Below are positions 1 to 9,800 of a stretch of 22,740 bases of DNA, piece by piece. The notes under the pieces were generated by a model that saw nothing but the letters and a program-made list of their open reading frames with translations, did not search any database and was not told the DNA's origin. A program made the position numbers and the translations under genes. The stretch is from Stramenopiles sp. TOSAG23-6 (taxonomy: Eukaryota; Sar), in the NCBI GenBank assembly GCA_900128565.1, contig LT636012.1:1-22740 (forward strand). Direction: 5' to 3'. The stretch's first letter is position 1; the number at the start of each line of letters is the position of its first letter.

Positions 1-137
1 TTTTTATTTTTTTTTTTTTTTTTTTTTTTGTTTTTTTTTTAATTTTTTTTTTCGTACGAAATTTTGTACCTAACAATTTTTTTTTTTTACTAACCAAAAA
101 AAAAAAAAAAATTTTGAAATATTTTTTCACAATACAT
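1..137 (+). other. Partial intron, 3' end only (introner family)
   Basis: The window opens inside an intron. A long T-tract leads to the family core (TTCGTACGAAATTTT, then GTACCTAAC, with CTAAC at 70-74). A second branch-like site, ACTAACC, lies at 89-95. The intron then runs without any AG to CACAATACAT at 137. The next codons (from 138) read straight into the Cys-rich protein. The 3' end matches the other introns of this window, so the boundary is probably right to within two bases. The 5' end is outside the window. Confidence 0.75.
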
Positions 138-341
138 GTACGTTACGAGTCTTGTATAACAGACAAACTTCCACCATTAGAAACAGATGACACAGGAATC
201 ATTGTATATCCAGATATATTCCCTTGGTGTGTCGCAGAACCTGTATCATCATCCATTCCTCCACTTTTTGCAGGATCTTGGGGATATTGCAACTGTGCGA
301 ATTGTAAGGAATGGGATACTCGTGGTGTGTATGTACGTTTT

Positions 342-374
<33 letters not shown>

Positions 375-2399
375 TTTTTTTTTTTAAAAAAATTTTTTAC
401 CCTAAAAAAAAAAAAAAAAACAATTGAAGTTCCAAAATGTTTTTTTTTTTCCCTACATGATGATTTCAATTTTTTTTTTTTTTTTTTTTTTTTTTCGTAC
501 ACAATTTCATACCTAACAAAACCAAATCAATGTTTGAAATATTCTCCTATACTATATGTAAACATAACGAAAGAGTTCTACAACATAAGTGTGTTAAATG
601 TCCTATAGGCTCAACACGAAAAGCAGGTGATAATCCAACAGGTCAAAATACAAAATGTAAAAACGTTATATGTAAACAAAGAGAACATGTGATTAATCAT
701 GAATGTAAAAAGTGCAAAGAAGGATGTATGTTTTATTTATTTTTTTACAAAAAAATCGAATTTTTTTTTTTTATAAAAATTTTGTACCTAACGAGTTTTT
801 TCTTGAAATATTTTTCCAAAATACATGGGGTAGACCACTTGGTGATAAAGCGGTTGGTCCTGATACGTTTTGTTCCAAATTAAAATTTTGTAATTTAGAT
901 ATGTATGCTATACAAAATTTTGAATTCGATGATAATGATTCTCAAAATAGTGAAATAATTGAGACTTCATTTATTAAATATACACATTATGCTAAAGGTA
1001 CAGAGGATGGTGGTTCAATTTGTGTAAAATGTCCAAGACCAGATAAATCAGCAAAAAATGCTATTGTTACATGTACAACTGAATTTGATTCTAGAGTCTC
1101 TCAATGTCAACCTGGTCATTATATTGAAGGTGGTATTGAAGCTGATGCGTCGAATGATTCAAACAAGAATAAAAATGATTTGCATTTAGGTGCTCCAGAT
1201 GTTTGTTGGCCTTGTACACCTCCATCTGTATCCTCTGATGTTTGTCAAGAAGATGAATATGTATGTTTTATTTTTTTTTTTTACAAAAAAATCGAGTTTT
1301 TTTTTATAGTAAATTTTGTACCTAACGTTTTTTTTTTCAATTTCGAATTTATTTTTCCAAAATACATTTACCTCACTGCTCTGGAAAGGAACGCATGGAT
1401 GTTGGATGCTTACCATGTCCATCTATTTCACATGCGACACGTGTCAGTTGCTCAGGCAAACCTCCAAAACATTTTAATCAAAGGAAATCAAATACTATGT
1501 CTACAATGAATGTAATCCTATCTTCATGGGTTATTACTTGTGCAAAAAACTATCATAAATCTCAAGATGTATCAAAATGTATCAAAAATGAAACGATGAG
1601 TAGTGTAACTAATGATTCTATGGATGCAGCTATCATTGTAAATGACTCCAATACAAAAATATCAGACAAAAATACAAAAATATCAGACAAAAATACTGGG
1701 CAGAATACTACACAGGGTATGGATACTGAAAATTCATTTGTTGATCTACAAAGTGAAGCATGTATATTTTATTTTTTTTCAATTTCGAATTTATTTTTCG
1801 TACGAAATTTTGTACCTAACAAAAAACATTTTGAAATATTTTTCTAAAATACATTCACAAATGTTTTTGTTGAGCAACAAAGTGAAGCATTTGTAAATAT
1901 TTCTAGACGTTGGGAAATTGGGTATGAAAATATTAAAAAGTTAAGTGGCGATGAAGAAAATATTGTACGTTTTCAAAATTGAATTTTTTTTTTGAAATTA
2001 TTTTTTCATACGAAATTTTGTACCTAACAAAAAAACAAAAAAACAAAAAACAAATATTTTTTCACAAAACATCTTAAACTTGATGATTCTTTTTTCAGCA
2101 TGAAACAAACGATTGAAGAAGCTGCAGATTTACATAGAACATCAATGGAAAGAATTGTAGAATTAGAACAAATAATATTGAAAAAACAAATACATGTAAA
2201 TGAAGAGAATTCGTGTGATGCTATGCAAAAAGGACCGACATTGTTCCCACAATTCATAAATTCATTTTTGAATAAAGAGACAAAAGATTTTATAAATGAA
2301 ACTCCATTAAGTGTTTTAGCGGTTGCTATTGGAGTTGGTTTCAATGTAGCTTGGTCAATGACGAGTCTCTTATCTCTTGTCATGAAATCTTTCTGGTGA
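138..2399 (+). CDS. Cys-rich repeat membrane glycoprotein, six exons, 5' end missing
   Basis: Exons are 138-328, 556-725, 827-1260, 1368-1761, 1855-1964 and 2073-2399, joining in frame to 541 codons plus TGA. Exons 1-3 carry tandem Cys repeats of the form C-x2-N-E-x-V-x4-C-x2-C-P-x-G, then A-G-D, then T-x-C. In both repeats the last two cysteines of the unit are separated by exactly 18 residues, although intron 2 interrupts the second one, which supports the splice junction. Further CxxC pairs follow (CVKCP, CWPC, CLPCP), then a Ser/Thr/Asn-rich stretch with N-glycosylation sequons. Near the C-terminus are a helical, charged segment and one hydrophobic segment of about 25 residues (roughly 2308-2385), so a single-pass surface protein is likely. 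The fold resembles TNFR/ephrin-receptor-like Cys repeats common in protists. Ligand and role are unknown. The N-terminus lies upstream of the window. Confidence 0.75.
329..555 (+). other. Intron 1 of the Cys-rich gene, composite introner
   Basis: Donor GTATGTACGTTTTC, core ending ACCTAAC (CTAAC at 513-517), end TATACTAT. The 3' boundary was chosen because it keeps the Cys at 557-559, which aligns with the first Cys of the next repeat (C-K-x2-E-x-V in both). Ending instead at AAACAT (565) with a donor at 333 is also in frame but loses that Cys. It is longer than its relatives and holds a second, degenerate unit (ACCCTAAA near 400, CCCTACAT near 455). Confidence 0.6.
726..826 (+). other. Intron 2 of the Cys-rich gene (introner, ACAT end)
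   Basis: Donor GTATGTTTTATTT, branch CTAAC at 788-792, end CCAAAATACAT. The join T|GG makes a Trp codon and restores a repeat unit with the same Cys spacing as the preceding one. The next AG downstream (831-832) gives a reading that soon reaches a stop. Exon end and intron end share ATG, so the exact cut can slide by up to three bases without changing the protein. Confidence 0.8.
1261..1367 (+). other. Intron 3 of the Cys-rich gene (introner, ACAT end)
   Basis: Donor GTATGTTTTATTT, branch CTAAC at 1322-1326, end CCAAAATACAT, phase 0. Joining at 1260/1368 adds L-P-H-C-S-G-K, including a Cys, to the Cys-rich domain. An AG at 1387-1388 would also be in frame and would drop these seven residues, so this intron alone does not prove the non-AG end. 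Confidence 0.7.
1762..1854 (+). other. Intron 4 of the Cys-rich gene (introner, ACAT end)
   Basis: Donor GTATATTTTATTTT, core TTCGTACGAAATTTT then GTACCTAAC (CTAAC at 1816-1820), end CTAAAATACAT. The join GCA-T|TC-ACA is in frame. No AG lies between branch point and end. Exon and intron ends share CAT. An AG inside GTGAAG near 1886 could give an in-frame alternative. Confidence 0.7.
1965..2072 (+). other. Intron 5 of the Cys-rich gene (introner, ACAT end)
   Basis: Donor GTACGTTTTC, branch CTAAC at 2024-2028, end CACAAAACAT. The join at 1964/2073 leads in phase 0 to the membrane-spanning C-terminus. A good-looking TTTTTTCAG follows at 2091-2099, but using it from this donor gives a stop after a few codons. 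The other AGs up to about 2165 also fail. This is one of the clearest cases against an AG end. Confidence 0.75.
2297..2396 (+). other. C-terminal transmembrane segment of the Cys-rich protein
   Basis: The last exon encodes a run of small and aliphatic residues (PLSVLAVAIGVGFNVAW, then SLLSLVM) followed only by KSFW and a stop. It fits one membrane helix with a very short tail. Confidence 0.6.
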
Positions 2400-2520
2400 G
2401 TATTTTGTTAAAAGAGGATGAAAAATAAATTAAATTTAAATTTTTTTTTTTTTTTTTTTTTTAACAAAAAAATTTCATCGAGTTTACTACAGATTTATTG
2501 TATATAAAGGACCAGGTTCT

Positions 2521-3549
2521 CTATAAATACATCTTAATATCATCATTCCATTCAAAAGTATCTACATTATCTGTATTAACTTCATGTTTCTCAACTGATA
2601 AACCATCCAATTCATTCAACACAACTATATTAGTAACCATTGCACCCCAGTCATTTAACGGTTTTGAACTTTTCAGAATATTAATAATTTGAAGAACTGA
2701 ATTTTTACTTCCACAAAGAGTAACTAGTACAAAATTACGTAACTCTTCATTCGTATTATTAGAATCAGTACCATTTGTCGCACCTGCACAAAGTCCTCGT
2801 CTTTTAGCACCACGTATTAAGGTCTGCCTAAACATTACGTTGTGAACTGTACCATATACCTTGTAATACATTTTCACTTGTGTATCATCCACTACAGGAG
2901 GATTGTTTTGTTTTGATGTCTCAGAGGTTGAATTAGGAACCTCCGGCGGCATTATTGAAAGTGTATTCTTGGTACCTACGTCGAAATCAGGACTAAAGGG
3001 GTCGATATCCATTGGAAGTCCTTGCAGTTTACGATGTTTCAGTTCTTCAACTACTTTCAACCTCGCAAGTTCCATTTTCTCCCGTGCTGCTCTTAAATGA
3101 TTTTGATGTGCTCCTTCCTGTTTCATTCTTAAACTCGCGTGTAATAATTTCTTCTTCGCATCGAGAAGTTTCGTTTTTAAACATTCTATGTCACCTAGTT
3201 GTACCGACTTATGAAGATGTGTCCACTCGTGGCGTTGTTTTTCATATTCATTTTCAACTTCAGCTGGTTTATCCCGAATTCGAAGTTCACATCCTGGCAA
3301 GGCCTCTCGTTTTTCATACTCCGGTATTAACCAAGAGTATGCGGTACTACGCTTAATAAATGTTTTTTCCAAACAAACAAGTACACCAGCAGTAAGCTCT
3401 TTCCAATGTGGAGCATATATGTACCACAATCCTTGTGTGTCACTAATTGTCCATTTTAATATCTTGGGTGTAGTTGAACATTCTTTTTTCTGAGAAGTAT
3501 GTGTCACTTTTGTATCTTGGTTTCTTACTGGCATATTGGCTGTTACCAT
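2521..3549 (-). CDS. Acylphosphatase-domain protein with long N-terminal extension
   Basis: 342 aa. The C-terminal third (about residues 226-320) is an acylphosphatase-like domain: YKVYGTVHNVMFRQTLIRGA carries the P-loop-like stretch with the expected Arg (R241), and GATNGT carries the Asn (N259); these are the two catalytic residues of the family. Such enzymes hydrolyse acyl-phosphates such as 1,3-bisphosphoglycerate or carbamoyl phosphate. The usual acylphosphatase is about 90-100 aa; here about 220 residues precede it. They include a Trp-rich start and a charged helical stretch (about 95-175), probably coiled coil, which I do not recognise. The Met at 3549 is the first in its frame, since a TAA lies in frame upstream. 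The gene is tail-to-tail with the Cys-rich gene and divergent from UTP10. Confidence 0.75.
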   Translation of the reverse strand: MVTANMPVRNQDTKVTHTSQKKECSTTPKILKWTISDTQGLWYIYAPHWKELTAGVLVCLEKTFIKRSTAYSWLIPEYEKREALPGCELRIRDKPAEVENEYEKQRHEWTHLHKSVQLGDIECLKTKLLDAKKKLLHASLRMKQEGAHQNHLRAAREKMELARLKVVEELKHRKLQGLPMDIDPFSPDFDVGTKNTLSIMPPEVPNSTSETSKQNNPPVVDDTQVKMYYKVYGTVHNVMFRQTLIRGAKRRGLCAGATNGTDSNNTNEELRNFVLVTLCGSKNSVLQIINILKSSKPLNDWGAMVTNIVVLNELDGLSVEKHEVNTDNVDTFEWNDDIKMYL

Positions 3550-3828
3550 GAGAAATGCGATGTACTGTAGGAAGAGATTCGCTGCTGTAATACTACAACA
3601 GAAGATACAGCATTACAAATAATGGTCAATTGTTGTCAAGTCCAATAAATATTTTTTTGAGGACGACAAGAAGCGAGAGACTAAAAAAAAATAGTTTTTT
3701 CAAAAATCTGGAACAAACCTGTCTCAACCTATAAAAATCAACAAAATTGGAGTCAGCCTCCGATTTGTAGTACTGAATAGAACGGGTTGTTGGAACAAAT
3801 AGTACTAGAAATCCGTGTATAATTCAAT
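3550..3828. promoter_or_regulatory. Bidirectional promoter region, acylphosphatase / UTP10
   Basis: 279 bp between two divergent start codons must hold both promoters. TATAAAA at 3730-3736, about 95 bp before the UTP10 ATG, is a possible TATA box. Nothing else is recognisable. Confidence 0.35.
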
Positions 3829-6800
3829 ATGTCTTTACAAGCACAGCTCCAACAGCTACGTGCCCAGCGTGGTGGTGGAGCAGTGCAGTCTCGACTAAAT
3901 CGTAAGCGATGTTTTACAATACTTTATGAAAGTCCACGCGCCGCGGCGGATGTTTCAGTTGACGTTCTACACTCTCAAGCCATCAATGGACTACTCACTC
4001 TAACCCAGATGTGCCCTGCTTTAGCTGCCTTTGAGAATACACTTCTCGCCCCATCAACGACAACATTAGAACGTGGGCTTCTTGGTAAACAAGAGAACAA
4101 TGCTCTAGATAAGTCTATTTCGAGATTCTTGAGATTGATATCTCCATATATTTTATTACGTGCAGCGCACAAAGTCTTTGAATACCTACTTCGAGTGTAT
4201 GAAGTACATGAGTGGAATATTGACGCTATTATGGAGTGTATTCTCCCATTTCATCAGACTGATTTGTTTGGAAAGTTCGTATCAACACTGCAGATAACAG
4301 ATTCTTCAATGTGGCATTTTCTAAAAGGTGTGAAAAAGAATAAATCACAACTCATGGGTTCGGTTCTCATCGAACAATGTCGAAAAGATCCGAAAGGTTT
4401 ATTGGACTTTATTTGCCGTCTTCCAAGTCGTTCCATTGAATCAGGTGCTAGTTCTAAAACCGCTGCAACATTTACTTCTGTAGTTGTAGTGGGAGTTTTG
4501 CAGAAAGGAGTTCCAAGTGATAGCATTGTCCGCTGCGTTTTGTCATCTGCCCTTTCATTACTGAATACTTCACAAACAAAACAGGAACAACATTGCATCG
4601 CGAGTGCATATCTTATCATTACACAAGTTGCTACAAGTGTAGAGCTCTCCGAAAACGTATTTAATAATATTGTAGATACTATATCTTCTCTATTTATTGA
4701 ATCCAAGACAAATTTTGGTATGAATATGTACCATGATGCTTTACTCTGCTTATTCTGTATATTCGAAACTCAACGGCCTACATCATTTCCAAGTACTGCA
4801 GCATATCGAATACTTAATACGGCATCGTTGACTGCCCTTCGTCATGGAAATGGAGGTGATGATTTTGAATCTGGTATTGTGGCTATTCTTGAAGGTATTT
4901 TTACTAATGATGATGAAACGACATCATGTGCTGGTCAAAGTATATTTGTTACATTGTTACTTGAGTCTCTTGCATCATTACTTGTGACACAATATGACAA
5001 ATTTCGGTTTATTTTACAAGAATTTCTTGACCGAGGTAGAAATATTCTAAATGATTCTCATTCCTGGCAATCATTCTGTCATATTGTTGTTGAAAATACA
5101 ACTGATTTAATACAAAACTCAAAAAATTCAAATGATGATGATATTCTTAAAACATTGAAAAAAATTCTTCATTCGGTCGAAGTAAAATACCCTGAATCTT
5201 TGGATGCTGCCTTGAGTAAATTTTTACATATCCAGAATGATAAAAGGAATGAACAAACAGAAAAAATTGCAAATGTTATTCATAAAATGCTTTCTGGATC
5301 TAACCTACCTCTTCGACTCAGACCAGTTGTTTTAGATACAAATAGTTCAATGATGGGTAGTTGTAATAGTAAAAGAATTACGACAACTGTTGCCTTGGGA
5401 CTTCAACATCCTCTAGCAGCTGTTCGAATGAAAAGTGTCGAACATATTTCTACATCTTTATCGTCAATAGTAAAAACATGTGAATCCGACGAAACAGAGG
5501 ATAAGAAGCAACACGAAGCATTTTTATTCTTTCAAAATAATTTTGTACCACTTCTTAAAAACTGCCTCTTTGACGATGAAGCAGACGTTTCAATTAATGT
5601 ATTACCTCTTCTTTCAATGATTGCAGATCTATCGAAGTCAACACGGACAGTACCAATAGAGTTGAATAGACAAGCTACATTTGGTAAAGAAGAATTAGCT
5701 GAAATTTTATTTTCTCGTCTTTGTAAAATGTTGGATAAAAAAACATCATCAAAAACAAAATTACCGCCAATGATTGAAACAGAAAGTAAGACGTTTATAT
5801 GTGAAATTCTGCGACGTTTTCCTTTACCACTTCCTGAATCAGTGAGTGATGACGCAGCGTCGGGTCATGTAAGTACAGGTGGTTTTTGTTCTCTATTATT
5901 ACAACTATTTCCAAAAGTTGTAGATAAGGTTCATGAGATACATAAAGCAGCCATTGATGCTGCTGATCGTAGTGAACATTGGCTCTTTTCTGGAATCTCG
6001 AAATCAATCTCAAAGAAAGGTACAGCTGAAAAACTTCTTTCTGTACTCGCTCAGAATATTTGTAATAACAGTGAAAAACAAATCGAATCTTGGATGTGCA
6101 GAGGACAAGGCAAATGGATCTTTTTTCGTGCTGCATCTTTGGCTTTACAAGGTATGAAAGACAAAAAAAACAAAGAAAACAAAAAAAACAAAAAAAACAA
6201 AAATGTGATGCCATCTTTTATTGTATCTTTACTACCTCATTTATTTCTTGAGCTTTCTCTACTTGCGAATGAATGTACTCAAAAAATAGATCATTCAACA
6301 ACGATAAAAAAAGCAAAATCGCCTCCATATATTCGTGAACGTCGAATTCGTCCATCATCGTTTGAAAGCCAAGTTGCTGTAATGATAAAATTCATAGAAA
6401 TTGCTTTTAGTCACCTTCCCATGATCAATGGTGATACTAATTTGGATAGTACAGCGTATACAAATGCAATCAATACAAGTTCTGGTCTTATTAATGGAAG
6501 TCTTGATTTTGAAAGGTGGGTTTCGGATAAGACGGAGAATGTAGCACTTATTGTGAATATTGCTTCACTACGTGGTCTTCTTCGTTTACCTCAGCCAATG
6601 TTTGCCTGGTTTCAACCTATTCTTTGTGATCTGCTCGGTCTTCAATTTGGTTCTTGTGGTGTCTCAAAAGTTCTGTCTTTTTTATATTCTTCATTACAAT
6701 TTGACAATGCACCAGTTGCAATTGTCCAAGAACGTGCATTATTACTCAATGCTAAATTGATTGCAAATGATGAAGAATCAGCTAAATTGTCTACGTTACT

Positions 6801-9800
6801 ATTTGTCCCGTTGACATCTCCAAATACAAAAATACGGCTTACAACTTTACAAGTTATTGAATCTATCATAAGCTCTATTGGAAATAGCGATTTGGCTAAA
6901 GGATTAAAGAATATTTTCTCTCTTACAGTTCAAAACAAACATTCAATATCTACTGATCCAGATGCAGTTGCTCATATACTTGCACCCATTTGCAGAGAAT
7001 CTAAACTTTCAAAAGGAAACAAAAAGGCAGTTCAGGTCATTCTAAAGAATGTTGTGTCGTCAAATATCTCAACTTTTTCTCAATGGAAGATTTTATCTGT
7101 ATTTAGATTTGTATGTCCAAAAACAATCATGACATCTTGTCTACCTCTCCTTCGTTCTTTATTATCCCGTGCGAGTCGTACTCTACAGAAAGGTGTTGAA
7201 TATGAGAATGAATTGGATATTAATGAAAATGCATCTATAGATATTCTCTTGAATTGTGCATTCAAAGCACGTACTTCAACTATTGGTACACCAGTTGAAA
7301 CTTTACTTCTTGATCTCTTTACTGATGGTTGTTTATTTTCAACCAAGTATGTAAAACAGGTCATTCCTCTAATAGATGCATCTCTATATGAATCAATTTC
7401 AAACTCTGCAAAGTTAAAATTGTTTGTTGCTTTGCTGAAAGTTATTGCACATAATAACTCGGATGTTGCAACGTTGGCGCGTGATGCTTTACAAAGAATT
7501 CCAATTACAAATGAACTTTTGATAAAACAAATTGAATTTGCATATTCTCACATAGCAACATCTATTGTAATAGCAAAAGCACCACCTCGGGAAGATGTCG
7601 AAATAGTAGCACAAGCATCAATGAAGGATAGAATAAGTGAAGGTTTATCGTTTTTAGAAACACTTTCTGCCGTAATTCAAAAACGTATTGAAGATTTGAA
7701 GTCACCTGTAGAGATCACTAAAGCGTTGTTCAATGCATTAGTTTCACTTCAACCTTTGGTATGTACTCTTGAAGCTAATGACGAAATGAATGCATCGATC
7801 AGTAATCTCGGTGGTACTACATCTGATTTTATAGTTGTACAAGTGATTTCGTGTCTTTCTGGACTTATTAAAAAACTATCAACTTCTATTCAAAATATCG
7901 AAACTGAAGATGAATGGTCTCAGATTGCTTCAAAAGACGCACTTGATGCTCTAGTTGCATGTATACGATTTACAAATAATCAACAAGTAAGAAACGCTGC
8001 TCTTCAACTACTTGGTACTATTGCATCAGCTGCTCCACATAAAATACTAAATTTAATTTTACCCATTCTGAAATGGGCTGGGAACGGAGCTTTACAACAA
8101 GAAGATAGCTATACTTTTTATATTATCCAAGGTATAGTCCGGTCTGCTATTCCTCCATTATTAGCAAATGGTCTTCGAATCGGTCCTTTGCTTGAATCGT
8201 GTATTGCAGCAGCAGCTGGCGCACCTATAATTAGACAACTCAGATTACTTAATTGTGTTATTGCTTCTTCTGGCCCAAAGCATCTTGCTGCTGCTGTACT
8301 GTTGATTCTATCAGGTTGTGGAGGTCCTCCAGAAGGTATGAAATCTGTGGATATGTCAGAATTATGTCATTCTTTATTACAATCATTTGGTGTTAAACAT
8401 CAATTAGTTGCATTACGTTGTATTTTAGCCACATCAAAAATGTTGTTTAATAATACAAAAGAATTATATGAATTTCTAGAGAATGATACAATTGTAGAGA
8501 AATTGAATCCTTCTTCGGAAGATTCATTGGATGATCTTTGTCATACTAAAATTTTATTGAAAGAAATACATGCAGGTTGTAAAGCAAACTCGGTTATATC
8601 TAATCGCGTAGGTCATTCAACTACTAAAAACGGAGCTTTTATTCTAGATCCTCAACACCTAGCTGTTCTTAGCGTCGGTTTTGTTGGATCTCATTTAAAT
8701 ACACGCAAGTATATATCGATGGCAATTGCTCATAAGAAGAGAAAGGTAAAGGCTCAAATTCAACGAAATTATCTTCATTTATGTCAACATATCTTTGAAT
8801 TAATTCGAAGTCCAAACTCAACACAATGTGACGATACTATATCAAAATCCTTGGGTGATAAAATGTCAACTGCTGTGTATGGTATTTTAGATATGTTGAA
8901 TCAATTACTTTCGGTACCTGGTTTTCTTGCTGCTATTGGTGAATTATTACAACATGAAGATCATACTGTTCGAAAGAAAGCTCTTGAACTTTTCAATCGT
9001 CGTGTTCAAGAGCATGGTGATAGTTTAAACAAACAACCTGAAGATCTCATGTTATTTTTGGATATGACAACTTCCCTTGAAGCTGTAATTCTTTCTGGTG
9101 TTCCACCAAAGTCTGACAAATCAAATAAAAATGGAAAGAAGCGTGGAAAGAAACATAACAAAAAGTTACAAGTAAAAGATATACCACAAACGTGTGTTGA
9201 TAATGCTTTAACTGCATTATTATCACTTCATGTTTTATCTGGAACGTTTGCAAAGAATAATCCTGGACCATTTTTGAAAATTTTACCTGCGGTGATTCAC
9301 GTAGCCCAGGTTTCTCAAGGTCAACTTCTTGGTTCTGCTTTAGGTGTTTTTGCATCCATTGCACTTGCTGTAGGTCCGAAAGCAATTCCATACTTACCCC
9401 GTGTAGTGCCTAGATTAATATTTGCTGTATCTTCAGTAGCAACGTCAGACAAATCATCTACAGGAGAGGATTGCATTTCTGATTATAGAACACTTGTTCA
9501 CGGTAGTTTGGAAGCAGTATCGGCTGTAGTTCGCGCATTACCTTGTTTTATGTCTCCTTATCTTGTTGATTTATTATCAGTTTTGACATCAAAAGATTTA
9601 CTAGTACAAGGTCGACTGGATAGTCTTGGTACAGCTGCTAGTGAAACACATAGAAGAACGTTACAACAACTTGCTGAACTCATTCCTGTACGTCTTTTAT
9701 TACCAGCGATTCGTTCTAGATATGTAGGTGCTGTAATTGATGGTGGTAATTCCATAGAGACGTTAATGCGGTTATTAGCTACAATGCTACAACGTTTGAA

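Noticed and set aside
333-565. Alternative placement of the first complete intron ending at AAACAT
   Set aside because: It is in frame and has a good end motif, but it removes the Cys that begins the C-K-x2-E-x-V repeat. The placement 329-555 keeps it.
1387-1388. Canonical AG end for the intron at 1261
   Set aside because: It is in frame and cannot be excluded, but it would drop a Cys-containing segment, and the neighbouring introns with the same ACAT end cannot use AG.
1186-1422. Minus-strand frame over the intron at 1261
   Set aside because: It is mostly the complement of T-tracts in an intron, with no protein features.
2091-2099. TTTTTTCAG as 3' splice site of the intron at 1965
   Set aside because: From the only suitable donor it gives a stop codon within a few residues.
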